The notes: a model not told the origin generated them from the sequence alone. A stretch of DNA of 64,000 nucleotides from JAMCUI01 sp964520615 (GCA_964520615.1 CAZFNL010000011.1:1-64000), one strand, 5' to 3'. Positions 18,348 to 26,806 are shown, counted from the stretch's first letter. Numbers and translations: made by a program.

Positions 18348-19397
18348 TTACGAATGATAAATAAACTTTGCAGCTTCCAGGACGTCGGCTAGAACCCCTT
18401 CTGCTGTCACGCTGACACCCGCACCGGGACCTTTCACAACTAGTGGATTTTTATCATATCTTTTTGTTTTAAAAACTATAATATTGTCTGGTCCTTTCAA
18501 ATTTCCCACGTCACCATTTTTTTCTACTTCCTCCATACCGATGGTACAGGAATTTACCGTGACGCTTGCCACATACCTTAAAGTCATTGATCTTTCCCCA
18601 GCCATATAAATTTTCTTTTTGTATTCATCATCAAACCGACCAATTGTTTCCATAAATTTATCTACAGTCAGTCCATCCATATTCCGGGGATATAAACTTT
18701 CAATTTTAATATCCTCTATTTCAATCCTCCTGCCCAAAAGTCTGGCAAGAATTAACGCTTTCCTTGCTACATCCATTCCAGAAAGGTCATCTCTGGGATC
18801 CGGTTCTGTAAAACCTTTTTCTTTGGCCTGTTCTACTGCTTGAGAAAATAACATCCCTTCCTCCAGATGGAAGAATATGTATCCGAGTGTACCGCTGAAA
18901 CAACCTTTTATCTCAGAAATACTGTCACCGGTATCGATAAAATTATTTAATGTAGAAATAACCGGTAAAGCCGCTCCGACTGTCGTCTCAAAAAATAATT
19001 TTCTTCCAAAATATTCCTCCAATCGGTCAAATTGCTTTTGACTCTGCGTAAATGGCTTTTTGTTGGATGTGACTACATATCCGCCATTGCTGAGGGTTAA
19101 CATAAACAATTCGAGTGTCTTATCAGATGCCGTCGTATCAATCAGGATAAACGGATCAACAACTACTTTTAACGCCTTTTTTACATCTACTCCGGAGGAT
19201 GTTTTTGGGAAACTTTTTATCTTATTTTCAGATAAGCCCTCCGCATCAAAAACACCTCCTTTTGAACCGAACATACCGCAATAATTCAAAAATATCCCAT
19301 ACTTCCTTTTCCAAGAAGGATTTACTTCCTCTATCTCCCTGATAAGTTCTTTTCCTACATTACCGATACCCAAATGAATGATGTTAATCTTGTGCAC
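18348..19397 (-). CDS. hom: homoserine dehydrogenase
   Basis: This enzyme reduces aspartate semialdehyde to homoserine. The 349-residue protein has the NAD(P) motif HLGIGNVGKELI, TSNKKPFT, ETTVGAALPVI, and the catalytic region GTLGYIFFHLEEG with EPDPRDDLSGMDVARK. It stops after the catalytic domain: the C-terminal ACT domain of longer homologues is absent, so feedback inhibition by threonine by the usual route is not expected. Its start overlaps the end of the aspartate kinase gene by 14 bases. Confidence 0.94.
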   Translation of the reverse strand: MHKINIIHLGIGNVGKELIREIEEVNPSWKRKYGIFLNYCGMFGSKGGVFDAEGLSENKIKSFPKTSSGVDVKKALKVVVDPFILIDTTASDKTLELFMLTLSNGGYVVTSNKKPFTQSQKQFDRLEEYFGRKLFFETTVGAALPVISTLNNFIDTGDSISEIKGCFSGTLGYIFFHLEEGMLFSQAVEQAKEKGFTEPDPRDDLSGMDVARKALILARLLGRRIEIEDIKIESLYPRNMDGLTVDKFMETIGRFDDEYKKKIYMAGERSMTLRYVASVTVNSCTIGMEEVEKNGDVGNLKGPDNIIVFKTKRYDKNPLVVKGPGAGVSVTAEGVLADVLEAAKFIYHS

Positions 19398-20298
19398 TTG
19401 TTACTCCTTTCCAGATTTTTGTTCCTGCAAATTCCGGCCTGAACGTATTTTTTACCCAGACGGTAATTTCTTTTTCGGCTACCGGCTTCAGAGCTTGAGG
19501 ATGCAGCACTTTTGCCCCTTTTTGAGCCATATCCAAAGCATCAACATAAGAAATCTCGGCAATAAATTTCGCGTTACTACCCTTTTTGGGATCGCCGTTA
19601 AATAACCCATCCACTTCTTTCCATAAAACCACTTCGGAAGCATCCAAGGCATATGCAAGAATTGTAGCGGTATAATCTGATCCTCCTCTGCCCAACGTTA
19701 CGACCTTTCCTTCTCTTGTACCCCCATAAAATCCTGTCACAACAGGAGTTACGCCTTTGAAAATGAGTTTGTAAATCAGCTGTTCCGTCATTTCCCGTGT
19801 CTCCTCAAAATTGACTTTGTAATTGCCGCTCTCATTCGACATAAGTATCAGCTTCCCACTATCTACTTCCCGTGCTCTCACTTTTATGTGTTGCAGTACG
19901 GCTGAAAGCAGAATGCAACTGAGCCTTTCCCCAAACGAAACCACATAATCATAACCGCAATCTGCAAGTCCCTTCTTAAAAGTCAGACAAGTGATAAGTC
20001 TTCCGAAAAGTCTGACTAATTTTTCGTGGGTTTCTTCATACATTTCCCTTCTCAATTTCAGACCAACCAGTGTTTCAAGATGCAATGTGTAAAGATTGTT
20101 TAGCCCTTCATAGGCATCAGCATACCGGCCATCCTTATAAAAATTGTAGACATCTATCAAAGTATCGGTGACACCACCCATTGCAGAAACCACAACCACC
20201 ACATGACCACCTGAAGAGTGGTTTTTTATGATATCCGCAACTCTTAATATATTTTGTGCTGACCCGACGGATGATCCGCCAAATTTCATGATTTTCAT
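19384..20298 (-). CDS. aspartate kinase, catalytic domain only
   Basis: This enzyme phosphorylates aspartate and commits it to the pathway. The 304 residues contain MKFGGSSVGSA, VSAMGGVTDTL, FGERLSCILL, TLGRGGSDYTATILA and WKEVDGLFNGDP, so the kinase domain is complete. Typical aspartokinases are about 400 residues or more because of two C-terminal ACT domains; here the protein ends right after ITVWVKNTF. It is the first structural gene of the operon, and control seems to rest on the attenuator upstream. Confidence 0.93.
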   Translation of the reverse strand: MKIMKFGGSSVGSAQNILRVADIIKNHSSGGHVVVVVSAMGGVTDTLIDVYNFYKDGRYADAYEGLNNLYTLHLETLVGLKLRREMYEETHEKLVRLFGRLITCLTFKKGLADCGYDYVVSFGERLSCILLSAVLQHIKVRAREVDSGKLILMSNESGNYKVNFEETREMTEQLIYKLIFKGVTPVVTGFYGGTREGKVVTLGRGGSDYTATILAYALDASEVVLWKEVDGLFNGDPKKGSNAKFIAEISYVDALDMAQKGAKVLHPQALKPVAEKEITVWVKNTFRPEFAGTKIWKGVTSAQD

Positions 20299-20430
20299 TT
20301 CAGATTCCCCTTTTAGATCCTTATGCGCTTATTAATTTGTGTTGTCTTTAGTCCACACTTCACAAGAAATTGAATACAAAATAATGACCAGATTAATTCA
20401 TCTTTATCATATTTGATTTGTGAACTGACC

Positions 20431-20498
20431 AACAAAAAAGACCTCCTTTTAGGAGGTCTCGTCAATTACTTATTATATTCCTACTACGAAACCTCCTT
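20431..20498 (-). promoter_or_regulatory. threonine-operon transcription attenuator
   Basis: On the minus strand the terminator stem AGACCTCCT/AGGAGGTCT (20439-20447 with 20451-20459, three-base loop) is followed by six T. Its 5' arm (CGAGACCTCCT, 20451-20461) can instead pair over 11 bases, with one G-U, to AGGAGGTTTCG (20487-20497) in the leader-peptide end. A third alternative pairs the Thr codons (CTACTAC, 20515-20521) with GTAGTAG (20481-20487) and encloses the hairpin TCCTTC/GAAGGA, locking up the antiterminator strand. This is the textbook 1:2, 2:3, 3:4 arrangement. Stalling at Thr codons would free strand 2 and keep transcription going into the aspartate kinase gene at 20298. Confidence 0.85.
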
Positions 20499-20552
20499 CA
20501 AAGAAGGACCAATAGTAGTAGTGACAATAATAAGGCTTTTTACTTTTAACAT
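20484..20552 (-). CDS. threonine leader peptide
   Basis: A 22-codon frame starts at ATG 20552 and reads MLKVKSLIIVTTTIGPSLKE then V S stop. It has three consecutive Thr codons (ACT ACT ACT) next to three Ile codons. The frame lies between a strong promoter and an attenuator terminator, directly before five threonine-synthesis genes, exactly as E. coli thrL does. The Ile codons may add isoleucine sensing, since isoleucine is made from threonine. Start and stop are set by the frame and by the base pairing of the Thr codons. Confidence 0.85.
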   Translation of the reverse strand: MLKVKSLIIVTTTIGPSLKEVS

Positions 20553-20567
20553 ATTTTAATTTGAGCT

Positions 20568-20597
20568 ATTCTAACGCAATCTTTTGCATATTGTCAA
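20568..20597 (-). promoter_or_regulatory. sigma70-type promoter of the threonine operon
   Basis: On the minus strand TTGACA (20592-20597), 18 bases, TAGAAT (20568-20573). Transcription should begin near 20561, about nine bases before the leader-peptide ATG. It sits immediately after the end of the sortase gene, so the operon is separately driven. Confidence 0.75.
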
Positions 20598-20630
20598 GAG
20601 GTATTATTGTTATTTCACCGTCCTATAAGC

Positions 20631-21305
20631 CTAAACCCTTTTGGCAGTCACAATCAGCCTTTTGCTGTCGGCAAAACCGGTACATGTATAAAGCGTTAAA
20701 ACCTCATCTCTTGTCGGAGCAATTACTTCAGTTTGAGATGGTAACACCTCCTGAATATTATTTATCTTATATTGATACCATTTATCGCTAGTAAAGACAT
20801 AAATATCTTCTCCATTTTTAACATTTTTAAGAGGTAAGAACATGCCTTGCCTGGCATGGGCGAAGATGACTTGGTTACCCTTTTCTCCCGGGTAACCCGA
20901 ACCCTGCCCCCAACCAGCGCCGCTCGGGAATACTTCCCAATAGCCATCTATCACTTTTGCTTCCTTCACGGGCAGATCTATATCAACACTTGGAATAAGT
21001 ACCCGCATGGGAGCTTCCTGATTCTTCTTTATTTGTGTTGAAAGAAGCAATTTGTCCACCTTCACTGGTTCCTGGGAAAAAGAGGATACTTCTCCGTTTT
21101 GTGGCACAGTAACTGTATTTGCGCTATTGTTTGACGAGTTTGAACTTGCGGGAGTACCGGAAAGATAAAATCCAAAGCCAATAAAAAGGATCCCCCCGGC
21201 AAGAAGATATAAACGGATTTTTTTCTTCTCGTTTTTGAGGATCCTTTTTAACGTGATCTCTTTATGTCTATTTCTATTTTTGACCTTACGTAAAGTAGAA
21301 GACAT
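20631..21305 (-). CDS. sortase (class E/D-like)
   Basis: This 224-residue transpeptidase anchors surface proteins. It has a cytoplasmic basic N-terminus, one membrane helix (about residues 32-50), a Ser/Asn-rich linker and the sortase beta-barrel. The catalytic triad is visible: H150 in IFAHAR, C208 in LTLYTCTGF and R216 in DSKRLIV. The ATG at 21305 lies inside the upstream gene, a 58-base overlap; no later start would keep the membrane anchor. That upstream gene encodes a protein with an LSYTG sorting signal, its likely substrate. Confidence 0.9.
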   Translation of the reverse strand: MSSTLRKVKNRNRHKEITLKRILKNEKKKIRLYLLAGGILFIGFGFYLSGTPASSNSSNNSANTVTVPQNGEVSSFSQEPVKVDKLLLSTQIKKNQEAPMRVLIPSVDIDLPVKEAKVIDGYWEVFPSGAGWGQGSGYPGEKGNQVIFAHARQGMFLPLKNVKNGEDIYVFTSDKWYQYKINNIQEVLPSQTEVIAPTRDEVLTLYTCTGFADSKRLIVTAKRV

Positions 21306-21769
21306 AGCACTCCAGCAAGAAGTATTATATCAGATATGGAGAGCTCTGAACCTCCTGTATACGAAAGTCCCAATACCTGCGGGCCTCCAATTCTTACTCC
21401 AGTGCTTGTTCCACCACCTCCACCGCCACCCGAACTTTCGCTAACTGATGGCGACCATCCGCAATATGGACCGTAATACGATTTCCCCGGCGCGCAAGGA
21501 TCTTCTGTAGAACTACTGCTTGTGGAAGACGCTTGTGTAGCAGTAGGACTTGATGGAGTCACATTTGGTCCACCTCCTGACGTCGGTGTCGGCTGACCTT
21601 GTGGCGGGCTAGTTGGAAGAGGAGGCACTGTTACCGTCCTCTCTAAAGAAGGAGAAGTCGGTCTTGCTGCAGGCCTCTGCCACCAATCTGCCAAAACACT
21701 GCCGTTTAGCATCACACTTAGAATAAATACTATTCCAAATAAACTGATGACCGATACTAATTTTTTCAT
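21248..21769 (-). CDS. secreted sortase substrate with LSYTG signal
   Basis: The 173-residue protein has a signal peptide (about residues 1-27), a long Pro/Ser/Thr-rich stretch, a two-Cys segment (DPCAPGKSYYGPYCGW), a glycine run, and a C-terminal LSYTGGSE followed by a hydrophobic helix and a basic tail (KIEIDIKRSR). That is the full layout of a sortase-anchored protein, with LSYTG in place of LPXTG. A complete Shine-Dalgarno site (complement of TCACCTCCTTT at 21774-21784) precedes the ATG. The sortase gene begins within it. Confidence 0.75.
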   Translation of the reverse strand: MKKLVSVISLFGIVFILSVMLNGSVLADWWQRPAARPTSPSLERTVTVPPLPTSPPQGQPTPTSGGGPNVTPSSPTATQASSTSSSSTEDPCAPGKSYYGPYCGWSPSVSESSGGGGGGGTSTGVRIGGPQVLGLSYTGGSELSISDIILLAGVLCLLLYVRSKIEIDIKRSR

Positions 21770-21814
21770 TTATTCACCTCCTTTCCTTTTTATAATAAAA
21801 ATTAATATTTGCTT

Positions 21815-24271
21815 TTATAAAAGCACTTCAAGAAGCGCATTCACATACTTTCCCAGGTGAAACCTCTTCCTTCTTCTTATAAGTATCAGGAAAAATGCTA
21901 GTGGAACAACTGACAACCATGATTCATTTACATTCAACCTTGCTCCTCCCAAAAGCATCCCGGCAAAACTTGTTTCTGTAGCCTTGGCAAAAGCCGGAGA
22001 CACGAAACTGCCGCGAAGCATTCTGTTTTGGCCGTTGTTTTGGCCCAATATGTAGGTCTGCGGATCCTGTTGTAAATATTCCTGTGCTTGGTTTGCCAGT
22101 TGATATTTTTGGTTTGCGACATTTGCAGTTGCCAGATAGTAACTCGACGGGTAATAATATCGGGCCTGCTGAACCTGCTGTTGTGTCTGGAGGCCGCTTG
22201 TATCTGTCGGATAATAGTATGAGTAATAAGTATGTGAGTAATTTTGGCTATCAGCTGTTTGTTTTGTTGCGGTCACACCGCCTATATTGGTATCTGCGGT
22301 ATCAAATGACGGTAAAGGATCCAAGGTCGGTGTAGGAGATATTGCGCTTTGTGAATTATTACTGCTCCCTGTTGTACCTGAGTTAATTGTGTCTCCACTT
22401 CCGGCTTCAGCCGTCTGATTATAGTTTTGTCCTGGTGTCACCACATTCCCCAGGAAATTACCAAACACATTCACCAGAAGTACGGCAAAATTCTTGGCGG
22501 TTACATTTGTGTTAACCAGATTAACCAGATTTAGTCCAACCTGAGCATTACCCGTCTGTATTTGTCCTTCTCCGGTATTGTCCTGGGCTTTATTGTTACC
22601 GGTATCGGCATTTGCAGTAATATTGTTTACAATACTAGCACTATTGTTATTGGATAAAGAAGTATCTGACGTACTATTATAGGTAGAGTTATTTGTTGAA
22701 AGTGCTCCTGTCCCGCTACTGCCTACATCCGTAGTATACGTACCAGACCCTCCACCTCCTGTTTGTTGCACAGGTAAACCGTTTGAAGCAGATGTCGCTC
22801 CCCACGGAGCTCCCATTATATAACCCACCCATTTACCCATATCGTTTACTATGACAAGCCATACAGTTCCACCCTCATCCACTGCGTTCGTATTGGCTAC
22901 TGTACTATTGCTCACTTGCGTGTTGGAATTTCCCGTAGTTACGCTTCCTCCACCGGTATTTATGGAGGCTGAGTTGTTTCCAGTATTGGCGGTAGCGTTT
23001 ACTGTACTTGTGATATCAGCGGTATTATTATTGGTTAAGTTTGTCGAATCTGAAGTGTTGGATGTGGCATTATTTGTTGACAGCGCACCAGTAGTATTGT
23101 TGGTCACATTTGTACCCGCGCTTGTTGTGTTTGAAGCTGTAACATTTCCGGTGGAATTTCCAGTACTCCATGGCAAAACAATATTTCCCGCCAAAGTCCC
23201 ATAAATATTTACTACACCCATCAGCCAATTACTGACGTTTAAATTGGAGTTAACCATGTTTATAATGTTGCCAAGAGCTGTAGCATTTCCGGTCTGGATA
23301 GTACCGTTACCCGTGTTGTATGACGCACTGTTTTGACCGGTAACTGCCTGCAAATTTATATCATTTACCAGTTGAGCGTCATTTCCGTTGGCTTCTTTGA
23401 CTGAAAAGGAATTATTTGCTGGCGCATCATTGGATGAACCTGCTCCCGTCACTGAATTTTTGGATACTGTAGGAGAGGCACTTGAGAATCCGCTGCCTGC
23501 ACTTGGATCGCCAGTCTGGAAGACTATATCACCTGTCTGAGTACCATACACATTGTAAGTAGAGAAACCTCCCACTCCTGAGATATTACTGTTTAGTTTA
23601 TTTAAGAGATTTACTGCAGATTGGGTATTCCCAGTTGATACCTGGCCGTTTAGAGTATTAAGGTCAGCATAATTGAAACCTGTATTTGTAGCGGCATCAA
23701 TCTTATTTTGGATATCAGCCAAATTTTTATTCAATACCTGCTGCCAGTTGGAATTTGTTTCTGAAGCGCTATTTGTGGATAACGCGCCAGTTCCGACATT
23801 CGCCGGATCGCTAACGCTACCGTTTGTGCCAGTGTCACCTGTAGGACCTGTCGGACCGTTTGTACTTGAGGCGCCCAAAACATTATTCGTGTTTGTTGTA
23901 CCTGTACCATCTGTGGAACTGCTGCCTGTCGGTTGAGAACCGGAAGTACCTGATGGGCCGGTAGAACCCGATGGGCCAGAAGGATTTGTAGCGGGCGGAT
24001 CACTACTGGTCGGTGCGGGAGCAGTTGTTGGAGATACGGAAGAATTGGTAGGCTGCGGAGCGCTGGTGGGTGCCGGTGCGCTCGTTGGCGCGGAAGCACT
24101 AGGTGGTGAAGTCGGGGCCGGTGCGCTGGGCGGACTGGTTGGTGCAGGAGCTGAAGCTGGAGACTGCGCACTCTGGCCGTATACCACCGGAACCCATACC
24201 AAATTCCCTCCGGTAAATACCAGGCTTAAAATAAGTATAAAACTGATAATTTTGTTTCTAAATTTTGACAT
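21815..24271 (-). CDS. large surface protein with N/G/T-rich repeats
   Basis: The 818-residue protein has a signal peptide (about 1-33), a Pro/Ala/Ser/Thr-rich spacer (about 34-130), at least four repeats carrying the pattern TGALSTNN, NNNSASIVNNI, TGNNSAS.NTG and IQTGNA, a Tyr/Gln-rich part, and a C-terminal membrane helix with a basic tail (LAFFLILIRRRKRF). The repeat is shared with the proteins at 24501 and 28118. Regular Asn and TG spacing suggests a beta-solenoid or curlin-like stack. It has no LPXTG-type motif, so the membrane helix itself may hold it. Three segments between repeats (such as WLMGVVNIYGTLAGNIV) are more hydrophobic. Confidence 0.7.
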   Translation of the reverse strand: MSKFRNKIISFILILSLVFTGGNLVWVPVVYGQSAQSPASAPAPTSPPSAPAPTSPPSASAPTSAPAPTSAPQPTNSSVSPTTAPAPTSSDPPATNPSGPSGSTGPSGTSGSQPTGSSSTDGTGTTNTNNVLGASSTNGPTGPTGDTGTNGSVSDPANVGTGALSTNSASETNSNWQQVLNKNLADIQNKIDAATNTGFNYADLNTLNGQVSTGNTQSAVNLLNKLNSNISGVGGFSTYNVYGTQTGDIVFQTGDPSAGSGFSSASPTVSKNSVTGAGSSNDAPANNSFSVKEANGNDAQLVNDINLQAVTGQNSASYNTGNGTIQTGNATALGNIINMVNSNLNVSNWLMGVVNIYGTLAGNIVLPWSTGNSTGNVTASNTTSAGTNVTNNTTGALSTNNATSNTSDSTNLTNNNTADITSTVNATANTGNNSASINTGGGSVTTGNSNTQVSNSTVANTNAVDEGGTVWLVIVNDMGKWVGYIMGAPWGATSASNGLPVQQTGGGGSGTYTTDVGSSGTGALSTNNSTYNSTSDTSLSNNNSASIVNNITANADTGNNKAQDNTGEGQIQTGNAQVGLNLVNLVNTNVTAKNFAVLLVNVFGNFLGNVVTPGQNYNQTAEAGSGDTINSGTTGSSNNSQSAISPTPTLDPLPSFDTADTNIGGVTATKQTADSQNYSHTYYSYYYPTDTSGLQTQQQVQQARYYYPSSYYLATANVANQKYQLANQAQEYLQQDPQTYILGQNNGQNRMLRGSFVSPAFAKATETSFAGMLLGGARLNVNESWLSVVPLAFFLILIRRRKRFHLGKYVNALLEVLL

Positions 24272-24293
24272 TTTAAACTACTGTGTTAATCAA

Positions 24294-24411
24294 TGTCATC
24301 CTGAATTTATTTCAGGATCTCTGAAAATTCCTGAGGGAACTTACAGATTGGACCTTACTGGATGCTGAAACAAGTTCAGCATGACAGATATGTACAGTTC
24401 GGGATGACTTT
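24294..24411. repeat. REP/BIME-like palindrome cluster
   Basis: TGTCATCCTGAA with a hairpin (24294-24320) faces an inverted unit ending TTCAGCATGACA (24361-24386); the outer 12 bases match at 11 positions. A third half unit, CAGTTCGGGATGAC, follows in inverted orientation to 24411. No coding potential is seen in the cluster. Confidence 0.55.
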
Positions 24412-24445
24412 GTTAAAAACTTAAATTTTTTTATTACGTCTTTCC

Positions 24446-24482
24446 CGGTGGGAACCCCTTTTCCTAGGATGGATTCCCACCG
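24446..24482 (-). terminator. long hairpin after the 375-residue repeat gene
   Basis: CGGTGGGAA (24446-24454) pairs with TTCCCACCG (24474-24482), and flanking ACGT/TTTCC-type pairs may extend it. It lies just after the stop of the minus-strand gene. A T run does not follow directly, so it may be a stabiliser or weak terminator. Confidence 0.4.
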
Positions 24483-24500
24483 AGGAAAAAACGTCTTTTC

Positions 24501-25616
24501 TTATTGGATGACTGTCAAAGAATCATTTAGATGGTTTGAGATAGTCTTCCAAAGATCTGACAATCCTGCCCATACTGAGCCTCCGCCTGTATTGTAGTTG
24601 GAAGCATTTGATCCTGTGTCAGCAACGTCATTATCAGTGTTGGTGACGTTAGAGTTGTTCGGATTGTTTACTGTTGTTCCGAAACTATTTAACAGGGTTG
24701 TACGATTGTCAGAAAAAGGTCCGGTGACGCCGTTACTACCATCGTTGGCGAAGCCGCCCATGGCCATCTGGATGGTTGTAGTACTTATGTTACCTTCATT
24801 ATTCATTCCTACTCCAGCAGATGATCCGCCGGTTCCGATACCTCCTCCAAGTGTATTGTAGGAAGCACCGTTATTGCCGGAACGTGACACGACAGCTACA
24901 TTATTACCCAAATTCAAATAATTAGGATTGTTTACTGTTGCGTTTGCCGAGTTTACAACATCAACATAATCAGTTGAAAATGGTCCTGTAGTATCGTTGG
25001 CAACGGAATTACCGCCTGCACCTCCTGCTCCCGCAGTTATACCTGTGGCACTGTCATTTAAGTGATTCTGAAGCATGACATTTGCCTGGGTAGATCCTGT
25101 TTGGACATTTGCCGGCCCGGTGTTGTAATTAGCATTGTTGTTTCCTGAATCAGATGTCGTGTTCACGTTGTTGCGAACATCAGCCTGATTGCTGTTTACA
25201 ACATTTACGCGCTGACTGTTTGTTATGGTGACTCTATTGTCAGAACTTGGTCCGGTAATGTTATTGGAACCTGAGTTATTGGCTGCGGACGGTCCACCGT
25301 TTACAGTAGTAGTGTTTATATTACCGACTGTATTCAAAGTGGCATTCAATGTCGCATTTCCTGTCGTAATATTGCCTCCCAATGTATTGTAGGAAGCGCT
25401 ATTGTGACCGGTGTTTGATACTGCTGAGACGTTGTTTGTCAAATTAAGATTGTTTGTATTTGTCACATTGACGTCACTGGTATTGGTTATATTGCAGTAA
25501 TCATGCGAAAGAGGTCCGGTTGTGCCGTTGCTGCAGTTGTTGCCTGCTGCCATTGCCGGAATAACTGCTCCGATTAAAAGAGCAATTGATCCTGCTATAG
25601 TTGCAAATTTTTTCAT
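24501..25616 (-). CDS. secreted N/G/T-rich repeat protein
   Basis: This 371-residue protein has a signal peptide ending AMA and then a mature start NNCSNGTTGPLSHDYC with two cysteines. Four repeats of about 85 residues follow, each opening TGP.S and containing a NNV...TG.N.A.YNTGGG..TG pattern. There is no membrane helix or sorting signal, and it ends in DSLTVIQ. ATG 25616 is the start because AAGGAGGTGA (complement of 25625-25634) lies just before it; the GTG at 25628 is part of that site. It belongs to the same family as the proteins at 21815 and 28118 and is likely a secreted fibre subunit or surface-layer component. The function is inferred only from composition. Confidence 0.7.
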   Translation of the reverse strand: MKKFATIAGSIALLIGAVIPAMAAGNNCSNGTTGPLSHDYCNITNTSDVNVTNTNNLNLTNNVSAVSNTGHNSASYNTLGGNITTGNATLNATLNTVGNINTTTVNGGPSAANNSGSNNITGPSSDNRVTITNSQRVNVVNSNQADVRNNVNTTSDSGNNNANYNTGPANVQTGSTQANVMLQNHLNDSATGITAGAGGAGGNSVANDTTGPFSTDYVDVVNSANATVNNPNYLNLGNNVAVVSRSGNNGASYNTLGGGIGTGGSSAGVGMNNEGNISTTTIQMAMGGFANDGSNGVTGPFSDNRTTLLNSFGTTVNNPNNSNVTNTDNDVADTGSNASNYNTGGGSVWAGLSDLWKTISNHLNDSLTVIQ

Positions 25617-25771
25617 TATTCTATTCACCTCCTTCCGTCTTATGATGTATCAAGACTGTCTGCCCTCTGCCTGCCTAGGATTAAGCTAAGTTTTCAGTCT
25701 TGCCGCTCTCGCGGGTAAAATTTTTTCATAATGTCAGTAAGCTTTTAAGTTACCGCTGTCAAATTCCAAAT

Positions 25772-25815
25772 AAAAAGAGGTAAGTCATCCCGAAATTTTC
25801 GGGTATTCTTACCTC
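25772..25815 (-). terminator. terminator after the DUF2292 gene, with REP-like core
   Basis: On the minus strand GAGGTAAG (complement of 25808-25815) and CTTACCTC enclose a GTCATCCCGAAATTTTCGGG palindrome and end in five T. It is preceded by CCGACCGCCAACGGA, a motif also found before the terminator at 28929. The 25629-25771 leader further holds an AAGACTG/CAGTCTT hairpin (about 25655-25695). Confidence 0.6.
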
Positions 25816-25839
25816 CGTTGGCGGTCGGTATTTTTTATT

Positions 25840-26013
25840 TTAGATATCTTTGATATTGTGATTTGTCTTTTTTATATTTCTTTCAGTAATCTGTGTCACT
25901 TTGAAATCCTGTACATAAATTTCCACAGAACCAAAACCGCGCACATTTTTCAGCGCCTGCTTTATTTCTTCAACCAAGTCGCGAGTAACTTTCTTTGTCG
26001 AATAGTCCACCAT
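25840..26013 (-). CDS. DUF2292/YezD-like small protein
   Basis: The 57-residue protein contains LVEEIKQALKNVRGFGSVEIYVQDFKVTQI (key part GSVEIYVQD.KVTQI), which matches the short DUF2292/YezD pattern of G-S-V-x-I-x-V-Q-D-G-K-V-x-Q-I. YezD-like proteins are found beside sulphur-assimilation and other genes; the activity is unknown. ATG 26013 is preferred over an upstream TTG at 26040. Confidence 0.55.
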   Translation of the reverse strand: MVDYSTKKVTRDLVEEIKQALKNVRGFGSVEIYVQDFKVTQITERNIKKTNHNIKDI

Positions 26014-26064
26014 TTCAATTTTGGGGCAGTTAACAGGCAAATAATGGCAGTTATGAGGCAGAAA

Positions 26065-26646
26065 TCAGGAAGGAAAATTTACAGGAATTGTTTCCTTCTT
26101 ACCATCCAACTCACCTACAAATAATTTGAAATTTCGCACGTTGTCCGGTACTACAAATCCGACTCTATCCAGCTTGGTGGAAATTGCGGCAATAGGCACC
26201 AGGTTATTGTGCAAATCAGGCGCAAATTTATTGCCGTCATCATTGTTATATGTAAGCCTGATGAGGTCTCCTGGGAAAACATTCAGGGACGAAGTGGTAT
26301 CGTTCTTGTATTCCAAATTCAATATGAGGAAAAGCTTTTGGTTTGTGGCTGTGTAAGTTTTATTATTTACCATCACCTGGTTTGTCTTTTCGGTTGAAGC
26401 AATAGTAAATGTAATTTTATTTTTAGTGGGCTTACCCTGGTTATCCAAAGCAGTGAAATCAAAACTTTTGTTTATCTGGGCACTGATGCTTTTGGCAGCT
26501 TTGGTTGTGCCTTCAGACCGGGTACGCATAGCATTGATATTTACCGCAAAGATGGCAAAGATCAAAACAACAACACCGACCACCAGTTTTTTATGCTCTT
26601 TTGCAAATTCCCGAATTTTTTTCATCCAATTTTGTGTTTTAGGCAT
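26065..26646 (-). CDS. membrane-anchored DUF4352-like protein
   Basis: The 193 residues have a basic N-terminus, one membrane helix (about 20-37), and an outer beta-sandwich part. KLFLILNLEYKNDTTSSLNVFPGDLIRLT and later DRVGFVVPDNVRNFKLFVGELDG follow the pattern of the DUF4352 (telokin-like) domain, in which an F-x-x-P segment follows a conserved N-L-x-Y-K-N strand. Such proteins are surface-exposed; no activity is known. Confidence 0.55.
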   Translation of the reverse strand: MPKTQNWMKKIREFAKEHKKLVVGVVVLIFAIFAVNINAMRTRSEGTTKAAKSISAQINKSFDFTALDNQGKPTKNKITFTIASTEKTNQVMVNNKTYTATNQKLFLILNLEYKNDTTSSLNVFPGDLIRLTYNNDDGNKFAPDLHNNLVPIAAISTKLDRVGFVVPDNVRNFKLFVGELDGKKETIPVNFPS

Positions 26647-26777
26647 AATCTTAATACGGATAAAATTTCCGTCTGGCCTTTAATAGATTGAGCGGTAATC
26701 AATTTTAATTGGACAGTTTTTGGCAGGGGAAAGTATGAATCCTTCCAACTTTGTGGCAGCTAAGGCAGAGTAAAAAG

Positions 26778-26806
26778 ATGTTATACTGCCCGTCCTGACT
26801 TGTCAA
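26778..26806 (-). promoter_or_regulatory. possible promoter for the DUF4352-like gene
   Basis: On the minus strand TTGACA (26801-26806), 17 bases, TAACAT (26778-26783); a TATAAC at 15 bases is the alternative. A 5' leader of about 125 bases would result; I see no known riboswitch in it. Confidence 0.35.

Noticed and set aside
23731..24171. Long antisense frames over the Pro/Thr-rich region of the large surface protein
   Set aside because: They are out-of-frame readings of a repetitive, low-complexity gene (His/Pro/Leu-rich nonsense) with no ribosome site.
21815..25616. Dense short repeats suggesting a CRISPR array or minisatellite
   Set aside because: Repeats are imperfect, in frame, and translate to a coherent protein repeat; there is no constant direct repeat with unique spacers.
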